DNA from: Impatiens glandulifera
Taxonomy: Eukaryota > Streptophyta > Magnoliopsida > Ericales > Balsaminaceae
Reading direction: 5' to 3'
DNA length: 64,000 bases
Assembly (NCBI RefSeq): GCF_907164915.1
Contig: NC_061869.1
Span: 27,149,616-27,213,615 of the forward strand
Made by a program: the position numbers and the translations under genes. This document shows positions 34,385 through 45,963 of this stretch, one piece after another. Positions within the stretch are counted from its first letter, which is position 1, and every line of letters starts with the position of its first letter. The notes beneath the pieces are model-generated. The model saw only the letters and a list, made by a program, of their open reading frames with translations, was not told the origin of the DNA and ran no database searches.

Positions 34385-34842
34385 CTCAATGTTCACTCTT
34401 ATCATTTATGAAATGTTTAATTTTAAAAGTCTCCGCTTTTCATTCATATATTTCCTTCCGGCTTTTAAAAGATAATAAACACAAAAACCTCATGTTAAAC
34501 GAAACTTCCGGTTAACAATGTTTCAAGTAAAACTGGAATCACAAGCAAAGATGAAAAGTTTGAAAATTTACCGCCCACGGTTTTACCTCCGAAAATTTAC
34601 CGCCCATTGATTCTCCACTTTTACCGCCGAAAGTTACTGCAATAACTTTTGGAGGGAAAATTGGCGGCAAAAAACATCAAGCGACGGTTCATCTTCCAAC
34701 CGTTCGGAACCGTCATCTATATAAGTTCTAACCATCCCATTTGACACATGTGCTTTCTCTCTCTAAAATTTCCAAATCTTCAAAAGCTTTCTACTCTCCA
34801 ATTATCATCGCTCTTCATTTCTTTTCTTCTCAAAAATCTATC
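34385..34842 (+). promoter_or_regulatory. Promoter region of accessory gene C, element 1
   Basis: Holds three copies of TTTACCGCC (34567-34575, 34596-34604, 34620-34628), a GGAGGGAAAATTGGCGGCAAA word (about 34650-34670), repeated AACCGTT/GAACCGTC words, and a TATA box TATATAAG at 34718-34725. The ATG of gene C is at 34843. Element 2 keeps the layout (60755-61288) with base changes. The TTTACCGCC motif resembles E2F-type sites but is not an exact match. Confidence 0.5.
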
Positions 34843-37782
34843 ATGGATATAAGCAAAGCTCCCTTCCAATTGATGTTGCAAGTTGATTTCGCGGATATTG
34901 ATGAACATGCTGAAGACAAAAACAAGGCTGTTCTTCAATCTCTAAGAGATTCTGGGTTAGAGGAATTCCTATCTGGTCCATTCACTGTTTATCCGGCGGC
35001 GGTGACGGAGTTTCTGGCGACGGCGACGCTCACAAAGAGGAAGATCTCCGCCACAGTCAACGGGAAGAACATTCTGATCACCGAGGAGCTATTTGCTGAA
35101 GCCCTCGGTTTGCCCAACACAGGCCTGGATCTCAAAACTGACCTAACCGCTGCAGAATCAAATGTTGTCCGGTTGGTGATATCGTTTTCAGATCAGGATC
35201 TAGTGATTCATTCCAGCAGGAAGAATAAGCTAAAACCGGAGTTCAAGTGGTTGTTGAACGTCATCGCCCGCTCACTTCAGGGAAGAGGAGGTAACTTCGA
35301 CAACCTGACGAAACTTAAGCTCAAAATGCTGATGGCCATTGTCCGCGGTGACAAGGTGGATTGGGGATTCGTTATTTTCGAAGAATTTTGCCAAATGGTG
35401 ATTCAGAAGGATGGCCGGGTTCAGGCCTTCGCAATGCAGATCGTCAAAATTCTTAAGTTCCTTAATGTGGAACTTGGTGAAGGTGAACCGCTCCCACTCA
35501 ACAATATTCTCAACTCAGAGTCAATGATTGAGAGACCGGAGAAAGCGGTCAAGCCGAAGTCATCAAGAACAAAGTCGTCCAAAGGGACCAGCTCTTTCGC
35601 TCCGGCTGAAGAAGTCTCCAAACAAAAGAAACCGAAAAGAAAGGCGGTTGAAACCGAAGCCGCATAAGAACCGAAGGGGAGGAAGAAGTCGACTGCAAGG
35701 AAGAGTTCCAACAAGCCGGCGGACTCCGAGAAAACTCTTTCCTCGGATAATCCACCAGAAAGAACCGGAGACGTTTTCCAACCCATCCCCATCAATACCG
35801 TTCACCCTACCCCTATTCCATCTAACTCACCAAGGCAAGCCGAACCCTCGGGGAGCCAGAAAACCGAGTCAGCTTCAAAGGAGGAAGCAGAGGTTAGTAT
35901 ACACTCTGAAACCTCCAAGTCTCCAAGCAAAAGAATCGAAGAGGTAATAGCCGACGTGGGCTTAAATACCTCTGAAGCCATTGAGGACGTTATCCAAGAC
36001 ATTGCAAGGGAAACCGAAGACGATGTGTCAAGTCGTCGCAAGTCAGTTGATAAGGTTCAGATACCCGATTAGAGTGAAGTTCAACCGGTCGAAGAAACGG
36101 CCAAAACCGCAGACATTACACCTCCGGCTCAGGAAGGTAATTTTGAAGAACAGGAACCATCCTGTTTCGCGGGGAACAAGTCAGCTTCAGATAACCAATC
36201 GGCTCAAGATGGGCCATCTGACTCAGCATCCATACCTGAAGGATCTGTTCAGGTCAACAAAGGAAAAGAAGTCCTTGTTGAAGATTCAGTGGTAACAGGA
36301 AAAGGTACCCTTCAAACCGGCCCTCAACCAGAAGTCATAATCGGGGACGAGGTCCCTTTTACCGCAGAACAAGAAGATGAATTATTCGAGGAACTTCTCA
36401 GGGACATGAACAAGGGTGCTAGTGATGCGATAGCACCATACCTCATGTGGGTAAAACTCCGTTGTGAAACAAAGATATCCGATATGGCTCCAGGACTGAG
36501 CGACAACAAGCATTGGGATAGACTCATCAAGCTGGAAGAAATGGCCCTCAAGTTAGCTTACACCAATCTTATCCAACCCGCCTTCAGCAAAACCGCGGTA
36601 ATTCTTGAATATGCTTGGTTGCAAGAAGTGGAGGATGCATTGAAAGAAGCTGAAGGAAAGACGCTAACTCCGATCGAAATAAGAATGACTGAACGGTTCC
36701 ATACGGTGCGAGAAAAGCTCTTACAAAGCCTCGACAATCTTGATGCACAATGGAGAAAAGGCTGCCGAAACCAACTCAATAATACCGATCTACATCAAAG
36801 TAAGCCATTCTATGTGGTCGGGGAGTCATCTATAACAGCGGAGAATCTGGAACAAGACTCATCTCAAACTGCTAAGGCTCCGGAAATCGATCAAAAGAAG
36901 CAAGCGGTGGTTGATACAATTGATTCATGTCTTGGCAGTTATAAAACCGCAACCGATGAGAGGATTGCAACTGCTGAAGCTAATCTGTCAAACACTATAC
37001 GGGGATCTGTACAAACCGAAATCGCCAACACCGTTCAAACATCTATCAAGTCTATGATAGATGAGGCTATGCAGACCTCCGTCAAATCCTTAATCGCAGA
37101 GTCCATTCAAACCGCAACCGCTCTACTGTTAGATATGTTGCAGGCAATGGCTATTCAAATTGGGGAGTTGTCCAAACTCCAAGTCAGCAAGACTCAAGCG
37201 CAAATCGAGTCTGATGCTGAAACCGCTAAAAGGCTGCAAGATGAAGAAAGGGAAAGGGAACGGGTGTAGAAGGAGATTGAGGACAAAGATTACGAGCTTG
37301 CCCAAAAGTGCAACAAGGAAGAACAGGCAGGTATCCAGGAACCTCCACCGGCTCAACCGTCCCATTCAATGAACACAAGAAACAAGAAGAAACGGAGTGC
37401 GGTTGCAAAGGTAATCAAGCGGGCAGAACGAAGCAGTCAAAGAGCAATTGAACCAGTCGGGCTGAATGTGCAACCTCTTGATGAAGAAGAAGAAGATGAC
37501 ACTGAAGAACTTAACCGGCGCAAGAAGAGGACAATTGAAGGTTCAACCGCAACTACAAGCTTCAGAACAGTTGTTGCTCCACCGCTTCATCCTTCAAAAC
37601 CAGTTTGTGCCGGTTTTGGATTTGGCAAAAGGACTCCCGGCATCTCAAGTGTATGGGCCGGAATGTTGATTGACGCTGAAAGACGCGACAGGGAGTGGAA
37701 GGCAGGGGAAGAGGAAGAAAGAAGACGGCTTGAAAAAGAACTGGAGAAAGATCTTGAAAAGGGGGGACCATCCAAGCCTTAG
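34843..37782 (+). pseudogene. Accessory gene C of element 1 (three nonsense codons)
   Basis: Unknown function, 980 codons including the final stop, all in one frame with stops at 35665 (TAA), 36070 (TAG) and 37267 (TAG). The start MDISKAPFQLMLQVDFADIDEHAED is preferred to an upstream in-frame ATG (34741) because the element 2 copy and the A and B paralogues start equivalently. Order: accessory domain (about residues 1-235, with GLEEFLSGP, EALGLPNTGLDL, VDWGFVIFEEF); a low-complexity Lys/Ser/Pro/Glu region with basic clusters (KQKKPKRKAVE); a second conserved region (about 500-640, with YLMWVKLRCETKISDM); a helical repeat region (IANTVQTSIKSMIDEAMQTSVKSLIAESIQ-type, possibly coiled coil); and a basic tail with NKKKRSAVAKVIKRAE that could be a nuclear signal. 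It is the last gene before the 3' LTR, as in relics M and X. Confidence 0.75.
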
Positions 37783-38113
37783 TCCTTTTCTTTATTTCCT
37801 TCAAAACAATTTATGTTTAACTATGCTTCAGAACTTGGTTATTTTATCATACTTTTCTATGTTAGTTTCCACATACCTTTTTGAAAAATCAAACACATGT
37901 TTTTAAAACATTTTCTTCAAACTGAAAATAATCAAAAAGGGAGAAATCGCTAAACAAGTTTTTCAAACCGGCCACACATTACAAGTTTTGAATATTTATT
38001 CTAAATAATCAAAAAGGGAGAAATTGATAGAAAAATTAAGTAGGTTAATTTTCAAATCGGCCACACATTACAAGTTTTGAATATTTATTCTAAATAATCA
38101 AAAAGGGAGAAAT
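37783..38113 (+). other. 3' region of element 1 with triplicated polypurine tract
   Basis: AAAAAGGGAGAAAT occurs three times: 37934-37947, 38011-38024 and 38100-38113, each after AATAATC. The second copy is followed by 36 bp that imitate the LTR start (TGATAGAAAAATTAAGTAGG) and then by a repeat of the CGGCCACACATTACAAGTTT stretch. Only the third directly precedes the LTR that matches the 5' LTR best. The tandem unit is about 77-89 bp. Confidence 0.75.
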
Positions 38114-39326
38114 TGATAGAAAAATGAAGTAAGTTAATTTTTGGAACCGACTAGATAAACTAAACAGTTGTTAACTTTCATGTGCAGGTACAGATCAAAT
38201 CGTATGAACCGGTTGGGGCATCATAAACCGATTGCTGAAATCCTTCAAAGAAAATCAGTTCTAAGTGATCAAGTTAAAGATCAGAGGAACCGGTTTTCAC
38301 TATCTCAAGCGACCGGTCAGCAAAGACAAAAGTTTACATACCAGCCGGACCATACTGCACAAGAGACAAAACTGGAAAATTCAAACTTCAAGAGTGACAT
38401 AACATGACGAAACAGACGTGTCTTGAAAGAATAAAAGAAGATCAGATCCGATCGGAAGCATGCGAGGAACGCAATGATGCTTTATTGATCTGAAGTTGAC
38501 AACCTGAGGTGCATGTCCAACACGTGTCCAAATCTGAAAACCGATTATGTCATCTTACACTCAGAGTTTCCTGCATGACTGCCAAGTGTTGAGGAAGGTG
38601 AAGCGTGCAAGCAACCTCTCTGCACCGGCGTGATAATGATCAACCAATCCAGAGGAGAGAGAAGAAAAGTGACCGTTGGCTCTTCTCAGCTATAAAAGGA
38701 AGACGAAACGTCTTCATTTAATGCAAGTTACGGATTACGAAAAACGAATCATAAAAGCAATAAGTTAGAGAGATAAACTGTTACGATCCAAACCGGTGTG
38801 TCTAAAACCGGAAGCTTTCGGTATCGTGTTGTGTTGAGTTGTTGTATTATATCAAAGTGTGAGTTGGTGTAACCGGCGAATAGCGAAGTTGGGCTCGACC
38901 GACAGTGTTGTTGTAACTATAAAAGTTAGTGGAGATCCTTCTCATAACCTGAGAAGAAGGGTGACGTGGGAGGGTTTGCTCCGAACATCCATAAAAATCC
39001 TTGTCTCGTGTTCTTTCTTTTGCTTTCATTACTTACTTACTTATCCTAACCTCAAACCAAATTAATCGCACTCCGTAAACCGGTCCACTCATATCCATAA
39101 AACCGACTTCTTCTAAACATCATCTAAGTCGCATACGTTGCTTCAACCTGAAACAGACATTTCCGCCCTTGAACCCTGTTCAAGAGTCTGTGACAGTTTG
39201 TGTAGTGCTGAGAACGGTTTTAGTCTCTAACCGGACTATCACCAAAGTGTTGTGTGTGTTGTAAGCGTCCACCCTTCTTGAAACGGGAAACACCCCGGTC
39301 CTCCAAGGGCGTCCCCGATCCTAACA
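38114..39326 (+). mobile_element. 3' LTR of element 1
   Basis: 1,213 bp, TGATAG...CCTAACA, followed by the target duplication TAACT (39327-39331). TATA box TATAAAAG at 38691-38698. It contains a 19-bp stretch near 38214 absent from the 5' LTR; element 2 also has this stretch, so the 5' LTR of element 1 probably lost it. Confidence 0.95.
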
Positions 39327-39794
39327 TAACTTTATATTAATACATATCCTATCATAAACTTCAATAACTCGTAATTTCTCATTGTATTCATGTTTGTTTA
39401 AGTTTGAAATTATTAGATTTTCACTTCTTGATAATTACATCAATGTCTGAAATTGTATTCTATTTCTTATCTTAACTACTCTAAATTTAAATAAGACTCT
39501 TAAATATGAGTGAGTGTGTCAATGAATGAAGACATGTTTATTGAAGAACGAAATTATTGACATGGTATGGAAGGAATGAAGACATTTTTATTGAAGAAAG
39601 ACATTATTAACCTGGGATGGAAGGAGTATAGATTTGTCAAATAATTTGTGAATTACCGATGGACTAATTGTGGATGAGAATTTTTGGAAGAAACGTGAGG
39701 CATGATAGGTCTGATCCTAATGTTATGGTCTAGAAGAGGCTATCTTATGTTTTATATCATTTAGAATATTCCTCTCAACTTAGAAGTGAAAATA
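39327..39794. repeat. 4.1-kb tandem repeat, unit 3, right part
   Basis: Continues unit 3 after element 1 with TAACTTTATATTAATACATA, the sequence that follows the insertion site in units 1, 2 and 4. Ends at the next unit start. Confidence 0.85.
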
Positions 39795-42700
39795 TTTCAT
39801 TTATTTGTTTTTTATTAATCCCTTATTAATTTGCAAATATGAGTTATTGTTGTCAAATGCTATTAATAATAATCCATTTTTTCTTTAGATTAATGTTAAA
39901 TAGTTTATATTTATGAGTTCAAAGAGAAAATAATTTTTAAACTTTGTACACATGTAAATTTTAAGCATGTATTTTGAAATATAAAAATAAATTGTAAATA
40001 GATTTAACAAGGATGTAATAATTATTTTTTAAGTAATAAAACACACTTCATTGATCTATTAAATTGCAAATATCGTAACTTATTGTAAAATAATTATTTA
40101 AAAATATGTTTAGTTCAAAATTTTGACATGAATTATAATAAATTATCAAAAATACTAATCAATATAAAATATCACAAATATTTGTGATCAACAAAAAAAA
40201 ATAAAAAATCAACTTAAAGCTATTCAAATAGATAAAGGTGAAATTACAAAAAAAAAAAAAAACATATGCAAGAGCAAGAAGAATAACACTATCTCGGGTA
40301 ATAGATTTCTTTAGAAATCCTTTCTAACCATTGAAAAGTTATTATCAAATTATTGTATTGCCCCCATTCGAAAGATACTCGTTATCCAAGTTTAATGCAA
40401 TAATTGGAAAAATGGTTTTACCCATCCTACAGAACAACTTTTGTCACATTGTGCACCTCAAGTCTTTGAGTTTCAATTTTTTTTTCTCTTCTTTTTAATT
40501 GTCATCATTTAGAATATAATTTTTCAATTATATTCAACATTTTTATTATCATTTCAACAAATAAACAAAAAATCTTCTTCTATATTAACTAATTACCATT
40601 GCAAATGAGAAAAGGTTCAATTACGATGAAATTTCAATAATATTGTCAAGAATGTGGTGGCTAAGAACTGGTTAATTGGTATTTCTCTTTCTCGCGAAGG
40701 TCTACAAATTAACTATTTATTATTTATTGATGGAACCTACAATGTGGTGGATCGAAAACTGTTGTTACATTTGTTGGTTTGTCAAATATCCTCAAATACA
40801 AAAAATTGGAAAGGTAATACTCCTATAACAAATTTTTGATTAAAATTGTTCTTTAAACTCACAAAATCAATTCCACAATCGTATTTATTAGTGAAAATAA
40901 ATTGTATTTATTGGTGCAAATGAATCGTATTTATTGGTTCAAATGGGATAAACATGGAGTGAATAAAACAATAAATCTAATTAGTTAAAAATTCAAATAA
41001 TATTTGGTATGGTCTCATGTTCAAACTTTATTATAATTCAAAGGTATATTTTCAATTAGGTATGCTTATTATGCAATGTATCAATATCCGGAAATGGAAT
41101 ATAATCATTACATATTTTTTGCCACAATCTAAATTTTATAATTTTTTTAGTGAAACTCCGTGTCAATCTAAAATCTTTAATTTTTTATGAAAATTTATTC
41201 AGAATATACTCCTTACAGGTGACAAGTTTTTTTTTAACATTTGAAATTTTGTAGTGGAAAGAAATAAACATTCAATTTTTTTTTTGTCGTTAGCTGCCGG
41301 CTAAATAAATTTGACATAATCATACAAAATTGCCTCCAATATTGTTAAACACCTCGGATCTTGGTTTAAATTTGTTTAGTAAACAAGCTATTAAAATTTA
41401 CTCCACTAGTTTCACTATGAAAACTAATCATTGTCATATTTTTATGATAGAAAGGCTCAAACTATCCATTAAAATAATTTAATTTTATCATTTACTAGTT
41501 TAAATGAAATAGGTTAATATAACATAAGAGCCGCCTTAAATATTTTTATTTATTTATTTAAGATTTTATTAAAATCTCCTACTTACTGATTCTACTCTAA
41601 TTTAATACCTATTATCGTTATCTCATTTCCATTTAAAACGTTTTAAGTGAAAATTGTACGGTTAATTTTTTATTCTTTAGACACCAACTATTATGACTTA
41701 AATTATGTATTCGTATATTACATGCATTAGTTTTACATTTAACATTTTAATTGAATCAAATAAATTTTAAAATCAAAGTTAATTTACAATTCTTTATGCC
41801 TCAATTAATATTTTATTCCAATTACACGATTTTCAATTTTAGTCAGTAGTTGACATAAATAATTAAATATTAGGAATTTTTCATTAACAAATAATTTTAT
41901 AACTTAAAATCTAACTCAGATTTTGTTAATATACATTTACACAACTTTAAAAAAAATAATATTATAATTTAGAATAGATGTAGTTGGCAATCTTATATTT
42001 TATATTACATAAATTTTTTATTTTAATATTTAAATTATATATAAATATATTAATTTACATTATATAAATTATACATATTTCAATATTAAAGATAATTTAA
42101 AAGAAAGTATTTTTTTATTAGGTATCCAACCTTTTAAAGATTGGAAATAATATTATAAACATGACCAATTAAATTTTTATAATTTGATTGTGACACCTAA
42201 TATAATGATTTCACATTGTTTTCCCTTTTATGTTTATTTATTGTGTTTAATTATTTCATTATTTTTATACTTGTGTTCTAACTATAACGATAATTTGAAT
42301 TATACCTTTTTATATTCAAAACTTACTAAAAAAAATATCTCTAAATTCTATTGAAATATTGATGGAAATGAATCGAAATATTCAATATATAAATATCTAA
42401 AGAAAATATTATGTGCCCATAAATTAATTACCCTATCCATTTTATCTTACATCATACAAATTATTAATAGAATCTAAATTTATATTACAACAATCATATA
42501 ATTTTAATTTTGATTTATTTCTTATCCTAGATAATAGTAATATGTTAACAATATTATGAGGACAAGTTATTTTGAAAATATCATTAAAATATTATTATAC
42601 CTTATAAGCATGATTAACATTATTGTTTTCTATAAATACATCATCTCTATCTAAATTACAATACTCTTTATAAGTATATAAATAGAGAAGTTATCTTAAC

Positions 42701-43365
42701 CATCATTCTCACACTCTCAAATATTTTCTACAATTTTGATTTCATTCTTTAGTCCATCTAGCCTTTTATGTATCATCAATTTGATAGGTAATGCAATTAT
42801 TTTATATTTTCAATTTTATTGCTTAAATTGTAGATGTAAATGTGTAGAGATTGACATAATTATTATATATTAACTAGATACTATTTTATATTAATCAGGT
42901 GGATTGCAGTGTCTTCTTATATTTAATTAACAAGTAATCCCTACAGACACATTCGAAAAGTCTCCATCTTGCCAATTATTTTTTTCAATTAATTTGTCTC
43001 CGTTCATTGACATTACTCTCTCATGTTTAAGAGACTTTTGATAGTAATCCGTACTTTTGACTATTTTATATTAATCAGGTGGATTGTGGTACGAATACGA
43101 CAAAGAAATCCAAGTGTTTCGAGGTTTATGATATTTTTGAAGTATCAATAGTAAGGTATATGTTTATGATAGTTAATATAGTTTAATTGTGAGTTAGTAA
43201 GATTTCGTTATATTTGTGTTTGATGTTGAAACATATTTTTTCAACTTGAACAAGTTTAAAGATATGAACATCAAACTCACGTATACTTTAATCTAAGTAA
43301 CTTGTGATACAACTATATAAACCATCATAGACATATAACTTTATATTAATACATATCCTATCATA
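39795..43365. repeat. 4.1-kb tandem repeat, unit 4, left part
   Basis: Starts TTTCATTTATTTG. It has a single TATTGCCCCCATTCGAAAG word (about 40355) instead of the double one in units 2, 3 and 5. At 43037-43092 about 105 bp of the usual sequence are replaced by a filler that includes a copy of ACTATTTTATATTAATCAGG, the intron-end sequence from about 130 bp upstream. Interrupted by the Tnt1-like element after TCATA. A 61-codon frame at 40654-40839 is not conserved between units. Confidence 0.85.
42675..42926 (+). other. Promoter and short spliced frame in unit 4
   Basis: TATATAAATAG (42675-42685), ATG at 42768, GT donor at 42788-42789, acceptor CAG at 42896-42898, stop at 42924-42926. The second codon differs (Tyr for Asp). 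Same layout as in units 2 and 3. Confidence 0.25.
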
Positions 43366-44087
43366 TGATGGAAATGCACCACAACAGTAAACAACAAATA
43401 CGAAATTTATCTTACGTTTGGCAACACTTTCCCAAACCGTTTAAACCTGTGAGGAAGCTAACAAATAGGTATACAAAATGCAATCAACACAGCCCTAAAA
43501 CAGTTAGTAACACACCAAGCAAGCACACACAAACAACACAGAATTTTAGCGTGGAAAACCCCTCAATGGGTAAAAACCACGAGACACCTAGTGCCGCTTA
43601 AAATCCACTATCACCAATAAGAGAGCAATACAAAAGTCTTCTCTAGACAATACTAGCGGCATACAAATTCATAATACCCTTGGAAACATGCACATGAAGG
43701 ATATAGAAACAATCAAAGAACAATAAAGGAAGAATATCACCAAAAACAACTGCTACTGTTCCGGCAACAAAACCCCGACCTCCAGACCTCAGAATCCGAT
43801 CTCCACCGTCCAGAATGTTGGCCCAGAAGTTGTGAAGCTTCTGTCCAAAAATTAGAACGATCCAACGGTGCAAACTCTGGCAATCATCAAAATACTAAGG
43901 CTGCTGAAATTGAAGTTTTTCCCCTCTTTTCTTTCTTGATTTTCTCTCTCTTTCTTTTGATCTTATTTCTTGCAAAAGAAGATTTCTCCCCTTTTATATT
44001 GCTCCCAAATAAGTGAATAAAGTGGGGCCCAAATGGGCCTATTTGCTGGGCTTTTCCTCATGGACTAAGGAATCAAAAAACCCAACA
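43366..44087 (-). mobile_element. 3' LTR of Tnt1-like element
   Basis: 722 bp; on the minus strand it begins TGTTGGGTTTTTTGATTCC right after the polypurine tract and ends CATTTCCATCA. It contains the AAAGAAAGAGAGAGAAAATC run typical of its family leader and no gene; open frames on either strand here are chance. Confidence 0.93.
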
Positions 44088-44101
44088 AATCTCCCCTTTT
44101 T
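44088..44101 (-). other. Polypurine tract of Tnt1-like element
   Basis: AAAAAGGGGAGATT on the minus strand directly precedes the 3' LTR. Confidence 0.85.
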
Positions 44102-44106
44102 CCTGA

Positions 44107-45963
44107 CTATGAGGAAATGTTCGCCATCCCGGCGATCGAACAACACACCTTCAACTTTTCCCTTGCCAATGCCTTTGTTAACATATCGGAACCATTATCA
44201 TCAGTGTGAACTTTATCAAGTTCAAACAACCCATCTTCAAGAGATTCTCTAATCCAATGATACCGCACATCAATATGTTTCGTTCTCTTATGAAACATGG
44301 AATTCTTAGCAAGGTGTATTGCACTTTGATTATCACAAAGAACTATGTAGCGCTGTTGCTTGAAGCCAAGCTCCTGTAGAAATCTTTTCAACCACAATAG
44401 TTCTTTGCAAGCTTCCGTTGCTGCCATATACTCAGCCTCTGTTGTCGATAAGGCCACACACTTTTGCAATCTTGATTGCCATGAAACAGCTCCCCCTGCA
44501 AATGTCATCAAATATCCAGAAGTGGATTTCATGTTATCCTTATTTCCAGCCATATCAGAATATGTGTATCCCATAAGCACCGGCTTTTCATTTCCAAATG
44601 TGATACCCAATTTGGAAGTACCGCGCAGATATATGAGAATCCATTTAACTGCTTCCCAATGCTTCCTACCAGGATTTGACAGAAACCGACTAACAACACC
44701 AACTGCATGAGCTAAATCCTTCCTTGTACATACCATAGCATACATCAAGCTACCAACCGCTGAGGCATATGGAACCTTATCCATATCTTCAATGTCCTCC
44801 TTTGAAGTAGGGCAATCTTTATCTGTTAGCTTAAAGTTGGTAGTAAGAGGAGAACTAACCACTTTAGCTTTGTCCATGTTAAACCTACAAAGCACCTTCT
44901 CAATGTATCGCTCTTGTGACATATGCAACTTCTTGGCAGCTCTATCTCGAGTGATCCGTACCCCAAGAATTTGTTTCACAGGCCCCAAGTCTTTCATTGC
45001 AAAAGACTTGCTTAACTACTGTTTCAACTTAGCAATTCTTCCTGCATTCTTGTCAACGATAAGCATGTCATCAACATAAAGCAATAAAATGATGAAATCA
45101 TCATCACCAAACCTCTGAAAGAAAACACAATGATCTGAAGTAGTCTTTCGGTAGCCTTGCTCCCCCATAACAGACTCAAACTTCTTATACCACTGTCTTG
45201 GTGCCTACTTCAGCCCATATAGACTTTTCTGACGTCTACACACATAGTCTTCTTTACCTTCTACCTGAAACCCTTCAGGCTGCTCCATATAGATTTCTTT
45301 ATCCAATTCACCGTGAAGGAAAGAAGTCTTGACATCCAGCTGCTCAACCTCAAGATCAAGACTGACCGCTAAACCGAGAACCACCCGAATAGAACCCATC
45401 TTCACAACTGGAGAGAAAATCTCATCGAAATCAATACCTTTTTTCTGGCTGAATCCTTTGACCACCAATATAGCTTTGTATCTGGGCTGTGAGGTGAACT
45501 CATCAGTCTTCACCTTATAAACCCACTTGTTCTTCAATGCTCTCTTGCCTTTAGGCAACTTCACCAACTCATAAGTATTGTTCTTATACAAGGAATTCAT
45601 CTCATCTTGCATAGCTTCAGCCCATTCTTTCTTATACTCATCTTCTATAGCTTCTGCATAACACTCAGGCTCCCCCTCATCAGTGAGAAGAACATACTCA
45701 TTTGCAGAATAACGTACAGAAGGATGACGATCTCTCGTAGACCGTCTGAGTGGAACACATGGTGGCATGTCTGGAACTAGTAACTCTGGATGAACAACTT
45801 CATCTACATCTTGCTCTTGAGCATCAACATCATCAGTACCATGGTCTTCAATAGGAACATCATCTCCAACCTGTGTGTCAACATGTTGTAGAGGAACTGG
45901 ACCCAAATCAATAAGATCATCACTATGTCGAGGAACTGTCTCTATCTTCTCAACATCCTTCAA
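44107..45963 (-). pseudogene. RT-RNase H half of Tnt1-like polyprotein (two nonsense codons)
   Basis: A single minus-strand frame with TAG at 45205-45207 and 45016-45018. RT: NKWVYKVK, LDVKTSFLHGELDKEIYMEQPEGF, KSLYGLK then the first stop where the family has Gln in KQAPRQW, and YVDDM (complement of 45067-45078). RNase H: YSDMAGNKDNMKSTSGY, STTEAEYMAATEACKELLWL, DNQSAIHLAKN, HKRTKHIDVRYHWIRE. It follows the gag-integrase frame through a frame change near 45985. The motifs are those of Tnt1-94-type (Tork lineage) Copia elements. Confidence 0.92.

Larger units (their letters stand above)
25369..39326 (+). mobile_element. Element 1: complete 13,958-bp Copia retrotransposon with three accessory genes
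   Basis: Bounded by LTRs 25369-26562 and 38114-39326 and by the 5-bp target duplication TAACT (25364-25368, 39327-39331). It carries an initiator-Met primer site, gag, protease-integrase-RT-RNase H pol in Copia order, then accessory genes A, B and C, and a polypurine tract. The large size, the RNase H motif ([23 protein letters not shown]) and extra genes after pol fit the SIRE/Maximus lineage. The two LTRs differ by an estimated 2-3% plus a 19-bp indel. At least six in-frame stops, three frameshifts and one templated replacement make it non-autonomous. It is inserted in unit 3 of the 4.1-kb array. Confidence 0.95.

Noticed and set aside
35421..35805. Overlapping minus-strand open frames opposite accessory gene C
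   Set aside because: They mirror the biased Lys/Ser/Pro codons of gene C, which is open across 980 codons apart from three stops and is conserved in element 2.
32419..37782. Env-like gene(s), as in some SIRE elements
   Set aside because: The position fits, but no signal peptide, transmembrane segment or glycoprotein-like cysteine pattern is visible in A, B or C.
38025..38113. 38025 as the true start of the element 1 3' LTR
   Set aside because: After 36 bp the sequence diverges from the 5' LTR and repeats the pre-LTR spacer; the copy at 38114 aligns with the 5' LTR throughout.
44360..44710. Plus-strand open frame of 116 codons
   Set aside because: It is antisense to the RNase H region of the Tnt1-like element, whose minus-strand frame has clear motifs.
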